Assembly: GCA_034509735.1 (NCBI GenBank)
Contig: JACGWO010000001.1
Span: 36,025,966-36,089,965 of the forward strand
Length of the DNA stretch: 64,000 bases
Direction: 5' to 3'
DNA from: Sesamum alatum
Lineage: Eukaryota > Streptophyta > Magnoliopsida > Lamiales > Pedaliaceae
The translations under genes and the position numbers were made by a program. The notes under the pieces were generated by a model. That model searched no databases and was not told the origin of the DNA. It saw only the letters and a list, made by a program, of their open reading frames with translations. Of the stretch, positions 10,627 to 22,832 are shown one piece after another (position 1 is the stretch's first letter; each line of letters opens with the position of its first letter).

Positions 10627-12999
10627 CAAAGCCAATTAGCCATCTTGCTCAGAGCCTTCTGAGCATGAGCAATCTATGATACCGTTCGGTCTCATGGGCC
10701 TACTATATTTCTCTGCCGAAGTGACACGGTCCAACCGTGTCACCTCTTCCTACCATTGTTGCCTGCAAATGGTGGTTGTCTAAGAATTTTCTGTGGATCT
10801 GTGATGAGATCTCAGACCCAAAAGCTTTTGCCTTGTCCCCTGTCATTGCGGAAGAAGCTATCCCGGCCTTACAGTCCGGTATAGCATACCTCGCTTCGCT
10901 CTTTCACTTCGTTCTTTCGCTTCGCTTTCCCCCACCCACGTTGGACCCAATTATTGCTGCTCAGGCAGCAGATAATTGGGGATGGAAGCGTTCCCGTCCG
11001 GATTATCTTCTCTTTCTTTCAAGTAGATTGTGGATATTTGATTTTATGGTCTCTATTTGAATTAAGACTTTGCCGGAAAAGGATATAGTTAATTCCACTG
11101 TGAGCAAACAAAGCCTAGTTGTTCGCCTCCAAGGCAACTACTGGCTCGGCCGTGCTAGGCACCACATCCATCCTATGGATGCAGTTTTCAATCCAAACCA
11201 CTTTCCAGAAACGACTTCCAAAGTCGCCATACATAATGACATGTCGTGTTGTCGTGCGTGAAATCTTTCCAAGCCACCACACACACCATTAAGTCCAAAT
11301 ATACATACATATTGAGACTAAACGTTATTCACATGATTCTGAAAGCTAGTAACGCTATAGCCTTCCAGAATCAACCCTCCACAAAATGTGCATCAAAAAC
11401 ACTTCTTTAATCCTTATTCAGGCATTAAACATATTCTCAATAGCTGTCTACTGCCTTCTTAGCACAAACCCAATAACAGTTGTTATGCCCAAAGCATACA
11501 CAACATCAGACCCAATGCACGAACAACATTTTCATGCTGCCTAAGGCAAAGACGTTGGGTATGCCAAACATCTAAGTTTTCTCATCAATCTAACACAACT
11601 GAGTCATGAACAGCTTAACCCTGTATAAAGAAATTCAATTCCTATCATAGAGAATTGCGTGAACAACGCTCGTTTTTCAGTGTTTCCTAATATTTTAAAT
11701 TCATTCCAAATAAATAAGACGTTATACACTTAATACTTGGAACAAACCTATCCTCCCACTAACCCTAAAGCCTGTTACTGATCGAGCCATACTCCGTATG
11801 AACTCGTCAAAATGGATATTCCAGTTATACAAAATTTCAAGCCCAATTTGAATTTTCATGACGGATCCAATAACTCTAAGCCATTGATCCAAACCCGATG
11901 TCCAACATCGCTTCTCCTTGTATCTTTTGGATGATAATTAAATTGACCGAATAGGCCCAGAAACCTATGCCTTTCAAGTAACTAAGGTATTCTGGTTATG
12001 CCTAGGAGGACTGGAATATAGTCAGTGGAATAATATAATTAAAAATGATGTTTGCATTATTCTACATTAAACCTGCACAAATCAAACACCTAGTCTAATT
12101 TGTCTCCCACTAGTCCCGTGACGTCTATGGGACTATCTCATGTACTCAAGAACTTTGTAGGATGCAGGCTTGCCAAACCATATCCTATTTGGCAACTAGA
12201 TCATGACTATTAGAAAATGCCATGTTTCTCAACTTGGCAACCTTTCAAGTCCATGTCTAGACGGTTTAAGGTAATCCAGTGAAACCCTGATCGAACCAAG
12301 TCTAACAAGGTTCGATTTCTCCCTTATCAGAGACCATTCAACCATAGTCCTTAAAGGAACAATTCCACTGAGTGAGAACTCCATTCTCATCTGGATATTC
12401 AAGAACTCGTACTAAATACACGCCCCTTCGATCTAATCGAGAGGTATAATGTTGCAATTAGCTTGGTTCACCACTCCAAGTCTAATTCCCCGAACATATC
12501 CATGGTCCTTAGACTTGTGAACCCTCTTCTGGTGCTGTGTATTTAGTAACTTACAAATGTCTAACTGGATCCAATCCGATAGACTTTAGGCAAGCCCACT
12601 GTGTCCAACAAAGAAGCTTTACAGTCTTTCCATCTCAAAGAGGACTTGTAAGATAGTCGACTCAAATTAGTCTATCGCTAGACTCTTTGAATCTTCCAAC
12701 TTCCTTGTCCTTAACTAAAGGAAAAATCATCCTAGCTTATGGATGCCAAATTTGTAAGTTTATCTTGATTATCCATTTTAATCATTTGATATTGAGTACT
12801 CATAATCCAATTATGGGATAATGTTTAAGGATAATTATGTATCCCACCTAGCAGACAAGAATAATCATTCTTTGTCAAATAAAGCAATTTTATTGATCAA
12901 ATATATGTAATTAAAAACTATCTAACAATACGTAAAAACATACTTCGATCATGCCAGGTGACATATTTCCTTTCAAACTCTATCCTAACATGATCACTG
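10627..12999 (-). pseudogene. G pol remnant (RNase H to protease), heavily decayed
   Basis: There is no usable open frame, but nucleotide similarity to A1 runs in order: RNase H (about 11120-11520), RT (about 11560-11960), integrase (about 12060-12720) and the end of protease (about 12770-12999). Many indels have erased the frames. It is interrupted by a foreign stretch (about 10862-11112) and ends at the B1 insertion. The other side of B1 (57213 onward) is G leader, so gag was already deleted before B1 arrived. Confidence 0.7.
10862..11112. other. Foreign insertion in G RNase H, origin unknown
   Basis: This stretch has no counterpart in the other RNase H regions, and both of its flanks resemble the same RNase H bases. 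It has a pyrimidine-rich stretch with repeated CTTCGCT/CTTTCGC units (about 10890-10930). It also has a hairpin (10946-10980) with arms CCCAATTATTGCTGC and GCAGCAGATAATTGGG around TCAG, with one bulged base. The composition is reminiscent of organelle intergenic DNA, which is only a guess. Boundaries are approximate. Confidence 0.45.
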
Positions 13000-13262
13000 T
13001 GAAGGACAAGCGGATCCGCCGGGGAGCGCCAACGAAAGCCAGAAAGCGTAAATCAATACGTAATTTAAATTAAATCGCATATAAAGCGAAATCCCAAGGG
13101 GTGTACCCTTGGGTGCTCAACCGGGCGTTTGATGTAGGATGTATTAATGTTTAAAACATACATATAACACACAGGGCATAGATGAAAAGTTAAAACTATC
13201 AAAGCGTAGTAAAACTATTACCTTTGATGATTTTACGTATGTGCGGCTACTTGCGTTGTACC
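13000..13262 (-). repeat. B1 3' LTR, left piece
   Basis: It starts with the LTR terminus TGAAGGACAAGCGGATCCG and is cut by A2 after GTACC (13258-13262). The sequence resumes at 25503. Confidence 0.85.
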
Positions 13263-15490
13263 TGAAGGACAAGCGGATCCGCCCGGGAGCGCGAGCGGAA
13301 GCGAGAAAGCGTGGAAAGTGCGTAAATTTAAATCAAATTCAAAATACGCGAATCCCAAGGGGTGTACCCTTGGGTGCTCAACCGGGCGTTCGATGTAGGA
13401 TGTGTAAATATTAAAACATATATTTAAACACATAGGGCATAGATATACAAATGAAATCAATCAAAGCGTAATAAACCGTTACCTTTGATTGTTTAGCGTA
13501 TGCTCCCGGCTACTAGCGTTGTTCCTTCTCCGGAATGCTCACGAAATCCAAACGTATGGATTCTCCAAAGGTGATCCACACCACACCGGAAGAAACACAC
13601 GTTCTTCTTGCTAGAAAAGAACGGGTTTAGGAAGGAATCGGTTTAAGAGAATAACACTATGAATTAGTGTTCTCTTAAACTTACTTTGTTCTTCTTCTTG
13701 ATTCAAAATCAAGTGAAGAACACAAGTGTAAGAGAGGGAGGGAGCACGAAATTTTGAGAGAGAGGAGAGGATTTTTGTCTTCTCTTTTTCCTAGAAAAAG
13801 ATGAATAATGAATCACTTATGCTAGGTGTTGTATATTCTAATATATATACATAATTAATGTGATTATTGGAATGTGTCTAGGTTCATCCAAGGATGTCTA
13901 GATTCATTCCAATCAATCACCATCAATTCTTCAATCAAGCCTACCAAAATTTATGGTAGGATCAAATCATACCAAAAGGGAAGAGCTTGATTGGAGTTGA
14001 TTTCTCTCTTTCCAAAAGAGACAAGTCAACATACCACCTAGCATGCAACATGGCTGATTTTGCTTCCTCCAAGGGAGCATGTCGGCTATGTTTAATTAAG
14101 GGAAGAAGTCCAACTTCTTCCTATTCCAAATTAGGAATTATTTCTCCTCTCGGGTATAATTTAACGGACCGGATTTTATCGTAATCCAATTACGACGAAC
14201 CCAATATTAAATCCAATTTAATGTCCACTTAAATCATTCCCATTGATCTTTTAATCCAATTAAAAGATCCAACGTCTCAATATCTCAACTTTCCATATTT
14301 AATCGAAAATCCAATTTATCGATTAAATGAAAGCCCGATACAATATCGGCCCGTCCATCCAATGGACTTTCCCTTAAGTAATCCAATTACTTATTTTATC
14401 CTTCGAGATTGACTCCAAGTCGATCTCTCAACCTCCTCGGTGATTTGTGTGTGACCCTTTAGGTTCACCCTCAGCTAGACTTGGGCCCGTGTCCCACAAG
14501 GACCCGTTACGATGGGTGGCCGTCTAGCAACGGTCCATAGCACTAGAGACTAGGTGAATTGGCGTGAACATTTAGGCGCCGATTCCGTACGGGTACGATC
14601 CTTCCGTCTACCGTCTCCCGGCCTTAGTCTAGGGTATGGAATTGGGCGTCGGTTCCCATCCTTGACTAGGCATCTATGCTTAATACTCGAGACCACGTAT
14701 ACTTCATTGCGTCGACACAGGAAACCATTCTCTGTTCGACCAACCACTGTGGCCACAGCTTCAAACAGCATGAACGTGTCTCCGAGTGCATAGGAGATAC
14801 CCCTGTCACTTACTGACAGGGGACGGATCCTCTTCTTGGAATCCACCGTCCTCGCTACACATTCTGACTGCACTGGACAAGGCTTATGATAATCATCTTA
14901 CGGAATGATTACCTCTCGCCAGATCCAAGATACAGCCGTCATGTGCACGTGACTGCCATGATCCCTCAAGTCTGAGGATTACTCCCGTACTACCGGAACC
15001 GGGGAAAACCAATCATACCGACCAAGCCTCCAAGGCTTCCATATGATGATCCCCGCGAGTCAGTCCAGTCGGCTCGACCTCAGTCGACCAACCTATCAAG
15101 ATCGTGTAGGCGTCCCACGCCTGTCGTCGATGAAACACGGCACTCATCCAATGAACACGACTCTTGACGCAAGTCTCAATAGGACTCTCGATGCCCTGTC
15201 TCGAGGTCCTCGTCTTGGAACGTTTCAGACCCAACTCTTAATCAGTTGGTTCCATGACCACCATCCAATGCGTGGCCCAACTGCACGAGTTGTTATCCAT
15301 GGTCTGTGGGCTTTGTTGCGATATAAGTTAAACACCATTTTAACAAATGTAAGATGAGCGCAAAAAAGAAGGTACCATTGGTGACGAATACTCATCTTAT
15401 TCATCACATAATAATATTACATTCTCATCAAGTTGTCGGATAGGTTACAAATTGCCAAACCTATTGGCTTTCTGGTCACCTATTCCAACA
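13263..15490 (-). repeat. A2 3' LTR
   Basis: It is a full-length 2228-bp LTR with TG...CA ends, its sense start being TGTTGGAATAGG. It is the best intact reference for the damaged 5' LTR of the same element. Confidence 0.93.
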
Positions 15491-15506
15491 ATCTCCCACT
15501 TGACCT
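15491..15506 (-). other. A2 polypurine tract
   Basis: Sense AGGTCAAGTGGGAGAT, abutting the 3' LTR, identical to A1. Confidence 0.9.
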
Positions 15507-16139
15507 AAAGCCAATCATCCATTGGCCTCAAACCTCTTATTCAGATGGTGAGTATGGGCAACTTGCGGCATGGGCTTAGCAAGTGGATCTGCTATGTTTT
15601 CTGCGGAGCTGACTTGGTCCAACCGAACGTCACTCCTGCTATCCATCTCTGTAAGAGATGGTAGCGTCTAAGAATATGCTTGGATCGTGATGAGATCTCG
15701 GTTCCTTTGCTAGCGCTATCGCCCCGTTGTTATCATAAAAGATAATTACAGGCTTAGCAATGCTAGGTACTACATCCAACCCTTGGATGTGGCTCATCAA
15801 CCAAACCACTCCTTAGCAGCTTCCAAAGCCGCTATGTATTCAAAACTCTATGGTGGAGTCCGCCGTGGTAGCCTACTTGGAACCCTTCAAAGTGACCACG
15901 CCACCATTTAGTCTAAATACAAAACCATACTGAGACTTCGCATCGTCATCCGACTGGAAGCTAGCGTCGCTATAGCCTTCCAGTATCAACTCTCTACTGC
16001 CGTAGATCAAGAACATGTCCTTAGTCCTTTTTCAGGTACTTTTGGATAATTTTGACTGCTCTCCAGTGATATCGGCTAGTTACGCTCAAAGCGAAAGCCA
16101 CATCAGGTCTAGTGCACTGAACAGCATACTGTATGCTGC
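15507..16139 (-). pseudogene. A2 RNase H remnant
   Basis: Nucleotide similarity to A1 2205-2870 covers the RNase H domain, but no long frame remains. Segments for the SDASFQS and DNNGA motifs can be aligned, with several indels. A deletion near 16068 removes the SCAGEAHW-coding stretch seen in C1; A3 has the same loss near 42208. Confidence 0.8.
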
Positions 16140-16620
16140 CTACGGCTGAAGCATAGGGATGTCCAACATCCTTTTAAGCTCCTCATCAGTCTTAGGAGAC
16201 TGCTTCTTGGATATCTTAATTCCATGCCTCATAGGAAGGAATCCTCGTTTTGAGTTCTCCATCTTGAATCTCTTCAAGACTTTCTCAATGTACGAGGACT
16301 GGGCCATTCCTAACATCCTTCTAGATCTATCCCTGTAGATCTTGATGCCAAGGATGTAGGATGCCTCGCCCATATCCTTCATGGAGAATTGCATTGACAG
16401 CCAAGCTTTAGTGGTACCCAACATCTTAGCATCATTCCCAATGAGCAAGATGTCATCCATGTAAAGCACCAGAAACGCAACTGAGCTCCCACTGATCTTC
16501 TTGTATACACAAGGATCGGACTCGTTCTTGATGAAATCATATCCCCGTATGACTTCATCAAAACGTATGTTCCAGCTTCGGGTTAACCTCTTTTGGTGGA
16601 TCTGCTAGGGTCCAAACCTT
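16140..16620 (-). pseudogene. A2 reverse transcriptase remnant with 340-bp deletion
   Basis: The open frame at 16140-16469 begins at the YMDDILLIG catalytic box (YVDD elsewhere, so Val to Met) and runs to LDIP. Upstream, the RT fingers and first catalytic Asp are gone: sequence matching A1 3308-3647 is missing, joined at CGGG (16579-16582). The loss of 340 bases also shifts the frame. A3 has the same junction. Confidence 0.88.
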
Positions 16621-18192
16621 GTTTGTACCCATCGAGTCCATCTCGGATTTCATGGCCTCAAGCCACTTGTCCGAATCGATGTCCGACATCGCTTCTCCGT
16701 ACATCTTTGGATCATTATCCAACTGACCGGTCAGGCCCAGAAATCTATACCTATCAGGTGCATGGGATACTCTGGCCGACCTACGGAGGACTGGAACAAT
16801 ATCAGTGGGAACCACTGGCTCAGATGTCACTGCCGCCTCATGGGGTACCTCACTTGATTCCTCAAGGAGTACCTCATCGCGTCGACTATCCGATGGAAAA
16901 CCTTTTTCCAAGAACACTGCGTTTCGCGAGACAAAAAACCTTTTGCTCGGAGGGATCATAGAAATAATACCCCGCAGTTTCTTTTGGATAGCCGATGAAC
17001 CTGCATAAACTAGACCTCGAGTCCAGTTTATCTCCCACTAATCTCTTGACATATGCGAGGCAACCCCACACTTTCAAGTATTTGTAGGAGGCAAGCTTGC
17101 CATGCCATATCTCATATGGCGTCTGGGATACCCTTTTAGATGGCGCCAAGTTCAAAACTTTCACCGCCGTCTCAAGAGCGTATCCCCAGAAGGAAAGGGG
17201 TAGTTCGGTAAAACTCATCATGGATCGGACCATGTCCAACAAGGTCCGATTCCTCCTTTCAGACACACCATTAAGCTGCGGTGTTCCAGGAGGGGTCCAC
17301 TGAGAGAGAATCCCATTCTCTTTTAGATAATCAGTAAACTCACCACTCAAATACTCTCCACCTCGGTCCGACCGAAGGGCTTTGATCTTTCGACCGGTTT
17401 GGCTCTCTACTTCAAGTCTGTATTCCTTAAACCTTCCAAAGGCTTCAGACTTGTACCTCATCAGGTAAACATAACCATACCGTGAGTGATCATCGGTAAA
17501 GGTTATGAAGTACGAGTACCCACCTCTAGGCTGAGTATTTAGTGGACCACAGACATCTGTATGGATCAAATCCAACAGACCACTGGCTAGCGTACTTTGT
17601 CCAACAAAGGGTTTCTTGGTCATCTTTCCCTTTAGACAGGATTCGCAGGTTGGTAGGTTGTCCAAATCGTCTATTTCTAGACTCTTTGAGTCCACCAACC
17701 TTCTTATCCTATCTTTAGAGATATGACCTAACCTCGCATGCCATATCTGTGCGTTATTATGATCATCACGTTTTCGTTTGTGTTCTGCAGTCATAATCCA
17801 ATTAGACTGTTGAAGTATGTACAGACCGTTGACCAATGTACCAAGCAAATGAGAAATACCATCTTTGATAATGAAAAAACCGTTTTTATTGATGGTAAAT
17901 TCATATCCCTCCTTATCAAGGACCGGGATGGAAACAATGTTTTTAATCATGCTAGGTACATAGAAACAGTCGTTCAGTACAATCCTAACATGACTACTAA
18001 TGGCTAACTCTAGTGATCCTACGGCCTCCGCAGCAACGGCCTTGCCATCGACTAGCCTCAGGATCATCTCATCCTTAGTTAGCCTTCTGCTTCTTTGCAG
18101 TGCCTGCAAATCATTGCAGATGTGAGCACCACACCCGGTATTCAATACCCATGAAGCAGAATTAGTAATCATATTAACTTCAACCACAAACA
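16621..18192 (-). pseudogene. A2 protease-integrase, open but protease-dead
   Basis: A 435-codon open frame (16886-18193) covers the protease and the whole integrase core. Integrase keeps the zinc finger (WHARLGH, CESC), both Asp motifs (HTDVCGP, SDRGGEY) and the Glu (SERRNR). The protease motif reads LNTGCG instead of LDTGCG, losing the catalytic Asp. The frame breaks near 16930, just after EQKVF; the integrase tail continues in another frame at 16558-16959. On the upstream side the solo LTR C3 cuts it from gag. It is the longest uninterrupted integrase of the window. Confidence 0.87.
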
Positions 18193-20194
18193 TGAAAGAA
18201 ATCCGGTGGATCGTCCCGGGAATTGCGCGAATGCGGAAGCGCGGTAAAAATAAATTTACAAAATAAAAGGCATGCTTTTAATTTAAAGAACACGCTCAAG
18301 GGGTGTGCCCTTGAGGTTCCCGGGCGTTCGGTGTATCTCATGATCATAAAACAATTAAAGAAATCATGGAGGCCATAGAGTTAAAAAAAATAAAGAGGGA
18401 CGAAAATCTTAAACGAGACCTACCCGTTGTCGTTTTCGTCTTCAACTGCTACTCGCGTTGTTCCCCGTTTTGCACCAAGACCTCGTTCTTGAGATTCTCC
18501 AAATCGTGACACACGATCCACCCACGTATTCTTGTACGTCGTGCTAGCAACGAACAAGTGTTATATTGGAGAGGATAGATCAACCACGCGTTATGAATTA
18601 ACGAGATCGATCTTCCTTTGTTCAATTGTTCCCAGAACAAAAGAACAAGAAAATAATATTTTCTTGGTGAGAGAAAGAGAGAGGGGCGAACGAGAGAGGG
18701 GAGGAGAGAGTGTGTGTTTTGTGTGTGTTTTTCAAGAATCATCAATCTCTCAAATGTTGGAAGCTAGAGGTTTATATAGAGGAAAAGTTTAATCCTCTTT
18801 AAACTCAAACTCTAAGTAACCTAATTTGACTAGGATTTTGACCTAGTCAAAGTCCTAGTCAAACTAGTGTTTGACCTAGTCAAACGAATCCTAGCCTTCC
18901 ATCTCCCCTTTCCATCTCAACCGTTGATTTTAATTTAATGGAATATTTAAATCCTATTAAATATTCCAAAAGGCTAAAAGAATAAATATAATATAATAAA
19001 TAAATATTATAATTTATTCTAAGCCCATTAAATCAACCCTTTTAATAAATCCTATTTATTAATTTAATTCCCTTTATCAAATAGAAGGAATTATTTTCTC
19101 CAAGAAAATATAGGACCCGATTAAATCTAATTTAATCATTCCTTTACTCCAATATTTAATTCTAAATTAAATACTAAGTGTGTGTGGACAGTGTGTGACT
19201 CTTTAGGTTCACCATTCAGCTAGACTTGGTCGGATTCCTAGAATCCGTCCATTACCATGGGTGGCCATCTAGCAACGGTCCATGGCACTAGAGACTAGGT
19301 GAAATATTCGGGGATGAACATTTAGGCTCTAACAGTACACTTGTCCTTCTGTCTTCGGTCTCATCACTTAGGGTCTAGGGCACGGAAAATGCAGGTACCC
19401 ATTTTGGACCTAAGTGTCGGTCTGTCCTCACTAAACGCCGCAAGGGAAACCTTTTCCCTTCTGTTCAGTCACTGTGGCCACAGATTTCAGGGACAAGACA
19501 CAGAGCATATATGAGACTCAACTGTCAACACCTTTTGATAGGAGACAGATCCTTTCTTGGAAACTACTGTCACTTTGTACACCCGAGCTGCACTAGACAT
19601 GGCTTATGACTACTCAAGAGTATTTTGGCAATCTCTCACCATATCTAAGATACAGACCTGATGCACAGGTAAACTCAGCAGTTCCTCAAGTCAAAGGACT
19701 TGGCCTGTACCGTTGGAACCGGGAATACACGTCATACCTTGCTGACCATACTCAAGGTCCTCCGTAAGACGGTTCCCGCGAGTCACCTCAGTCAGCTGCT
19801 TCCTAGCACGCTGACCCACTAACACTGCTTAGACGACCTTCGTCACCCGTCGATGAAATACGACAGCAGATGCTTAGTGCAAGTCTCAAAGGGAATCCCG
19901 GTACCCCATTTTCGGGATTCCTTGACTTGGAGATTTCCGGACTGATTCGGTAAGACTGATTTCATGGACCTACCTCCAAGCGTAGTCCCAGTCCCCGAAA
20001 TCGTTTCTCAGTCCGTGGGCTTTGTTTGCATAGTGAACAGAAATATAAATGTAGATAAGTGAACGTAAACAAAGTATTGCCATATGAATTTTCACTTCTT
20101 TATTCATAAATGTTTTATCAAATACCAAAGAATTTTCTAGACATAGGTTACATATTCCTGCCAAAATTGGCTTACATGGTCACCTATTCTAACA
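18193..20194 (-). repeat. C3, solo LTR of family C
   Basis: A complete 2002-bp family-C LTR stands alone, inserted between the zinc knuckle and protease coding of A2. TSD is AAACA at 18188-18192 and 20195-20199, perfect; removing the LTR and one copy restores the gag sequence seen in A1. A solo LTR with matched flanks is the classic product of recombination between the two LTRs of one element. On the minus strand it has the TATA box (18771-18778) and the W-box array (18826-18883). Confidence 0.93.
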
Positions 20195-21065
20195 AAACAC
20201 ACCTGGGTTGGAGAGGAGTTGTGGGCACTCCCTCTTCCAATGCCCTTTCCCTTGGCAATGTATGCAGACATCATTTGCCTTGGACCGCTGAGAACCACGG
20301 GCATTCCCTTTCCCTTTGCTCGGTCCAACCGGAGCAACAGGGACGCCCGGAGCGTGAGCAGGGGCCACAACCGTCTTCCCTTTGCCCTTCTTCCTCTTCC
20401 AGCGTCCGGCCCTCTTGCCATTCGCCTTGGAGGTTGAAGCCTCTCCTATCAATACCGCCGGCGCCGACTTGTGGGTCGTTGCCTCGTATTGGACCAGCAT
20501 GTTTGATCAACTCATGAATAGACTTCTCAAGTCCGTTCATGTTGTAGTTTACAACAAATGGGTCATAGGATGGAGGAAGCGACTGGAGGATCACGTCAAT
20601 GTACGTGTCATTGTTAAGCCCAGCTTTAAGGTCCTCGAGTTTCTCCACTAGGGAGAGCATCTTGACCCCATGACTCTGTACAGACGCTCCTTCAGCGAGC
20701 TTGGTGCCAAAGAATGCTTTTGTGGCGGCATATGTAATATGCCTATCCGGAACCGCATAAACCTCGTTCATGCGGAGCATTATGGCGGAGACATTGTCCA
20801 GCCTCTCATACTGCTTCTGGATGTCGTTAGACATTGAAGCCAATATGATACTACATACTTTCCGGTTGTCCTCATGCCATTTCTCGAACGTCAAACGTTC
20901 TTCAGGCGTGGACCACTCCGGTAAGTCGCTCGGTGGCGGCTCGTCCAAGACGTAGCCTTGGTTCTCGAAACCGAGGACGATCCTCAGGTTTCTCAGCCAG
21001 TCCGAGTAGTTCATTCCGTTGAATTTGTTAGTCTCTAGAATCATGGTTAACGGGTTCTTAGACAT
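20195..21065 (-). pseudogene. A2 gag, frameshifted
   Basis: It starts at MSKNPLT (21065) and is open for the Gag domain to about 20503, where one inserted T shifts the frame. The rest, with the basic linker and the zinc knuckle CIHCQGKGHWKREC, is open in another frame (20189-20500). It is cut at 20195 by C3. The protein is close to A1 Gag. Confidence 0.88.
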
Positions 21066-22818
21066 ATCTACATTAATGAAAATGTAAAGCAGAAATTAGC
21101 AGATGATGGTAATACTATTGTTCAAGTTGAAGACTTGGTCTTTTAGTCTTTAACCCTCCCACTATTTATATGAAAATCCGCCACTCTCAAGCGGAGTTTC
21201 GGGAAACCATTTCCTAGTGGGCTTGGGATCCACAAGCGTAATCTCCATGCCCCGCTTTTACGATTCACATGAAGAAGACCTTGTGGGAGATATCCAATAT
21301 CATTCTCATCCAATGAGATTCCCAAGATATTTTGCCTCACCTATTCACATGGTCCCGAGGACTCCAAGCGAACCATGTTACTCAGTGTTGGGCCCTACCC
21401 ATCAACCAAATCATGCCTCAAACTGTCGCCCCCCACGACTCGTGAGACAGGGAAACAGCTAGCGCAGTCTTTTTGTTCACAACAATAGTGCAGCATTCCC
21501 CTATTCCAAGTGTGCCACGACTCGTGAGACCACACTTGGGTAGTGGTAGCTTCCTCACCACATTGTTGTGGATGGAAGGCTCGGACAGACCAAAATACCA
21601 TTTTGATCCAAGTCCGTTCTGGGCCTAATATTTAATTTGGTCCAACCAAATGAGAGTTTAAGTGTGACCGAGACCTCATCACATTATGGTGTTTTAGCAT
21701 GTATAAATATCCAATATTAAAGCGATAAATAAAAAACGCCGCATGCATAAAACATAGCATACCCCTGTTAGGATGATCACAAGCCCAACCTATGCGACCC
21801 ACTGAGCCCGCAGTGAGTCTATGGTCTGTCTAGGGTGGTCCTAAATTATTACAATAGTAATATATCCCATTGTCATTCCAATGGGCCTTGTAGTGCTCTT
21901 GTTTCACGCCTTGATGCTCCTCCTTGGGGTCTCCGACTCCAATTGCTTGTTAAAAGTAAAACCTCACCAATCCTATCTACTCTCATTAGAACTGAAAGTA
22001 ATACATTGGTAATAAGGAAAACAAGCCTTAACATCATGAGGCTGAAAATATGGGAGATGATAGTCCCAAAAACAAGAGGCACGCAGGCCCCACCCAACAG
22101 AAAATAAATGATCATACATTCATCCATACATAAGGTCTAGGGCTCTTGTGATCATCCCATGTTGATTCCATCAACTCACATATAACATAATTATTCCAAA
22201 TAATCATGCAATAAAACCAATGGATATTCCAAATATCCAAGTGATGTCCAACATCACAAAAGCATAAACATATAAATAATATGCAAAATTCAAATTTTAA
22301 ATTTAATGGACATTTTACACAATGCATCCAATGCATGTATTAATCCCAAATTAATTAAGCAAAATTAATCCAAGGAATAATCCAATTATTCCAAAATCAA
22401 AAATGCAAAATTAATATATTTTCAGAATATTGTACAGAAAATACAGAAAATTAAATTTTCCGGAAAAAGTCGAAAAAACGGCACAAAACGGCCCAGCCGT
22501 TGCGCTGGCTGGCCGGCCGCGCGCACAGGGCAGCTTGCTGCCTGCGCGCGGCCACTGCCGGCCCGACCAAAATTTTTTTTTTTTTTTTTTTGTTTTTTCA
22601 AAACTGTTTCAGCACAATAACATTAATATTATTCTGAAAATAAGCATGCAATTTTAGATCCAATCTAACAAAATTAAGCATGCCAAAAGTCCATTAAATC
22701 CAAACAATTAAATCATCATATTATTCATATATTTATGTAATCTAACATGCGAATAAAGCCATTTAAAAGCAAGTAGATCATGCCAAACACATAGATCTAT
22801 GCCCTTACATCGAACCGG
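21066..22818 (-). other. A2 5' leader, noncoding
   Basis: About 1.75 kb. The GC-rich tract is reduced to about 75 bp (22490-22565), next to a T run (22570-22590). Palindromes CACGACTCGTG lie at 21434-21444 and 21516-21526. The conserved block is at about 21751-21840. Confidence 0.8.
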
Positions 22819-22830
22819 GCTCTGATACCA
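22819..22830 (-). other. A2 primer binding site
   Basis: Sense TGGTATCAGAGC, two bases from the 5' LTR end. Confidence 0.92.
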
Positions 22831-22832
22831 CT

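Noticed and set aside
10737..11060. 107-codon plus-strand frame near the G RNase H
   Set aside because: It spans decayed RNase H and the foreign insertion, on the opposite strand to G, with no recognisable domain.
13000..13262. Idea that 13000-27410 is the 5' LTR of the element at 10240-12999
   Set aside because: The LTR piece at 10240-10610 is far more diverged than 13000-27410, no primer site lies left of 13000, and TCACT flanks pair 13000 with 57212. So 13000-27410 is the 3' LTR of B1.
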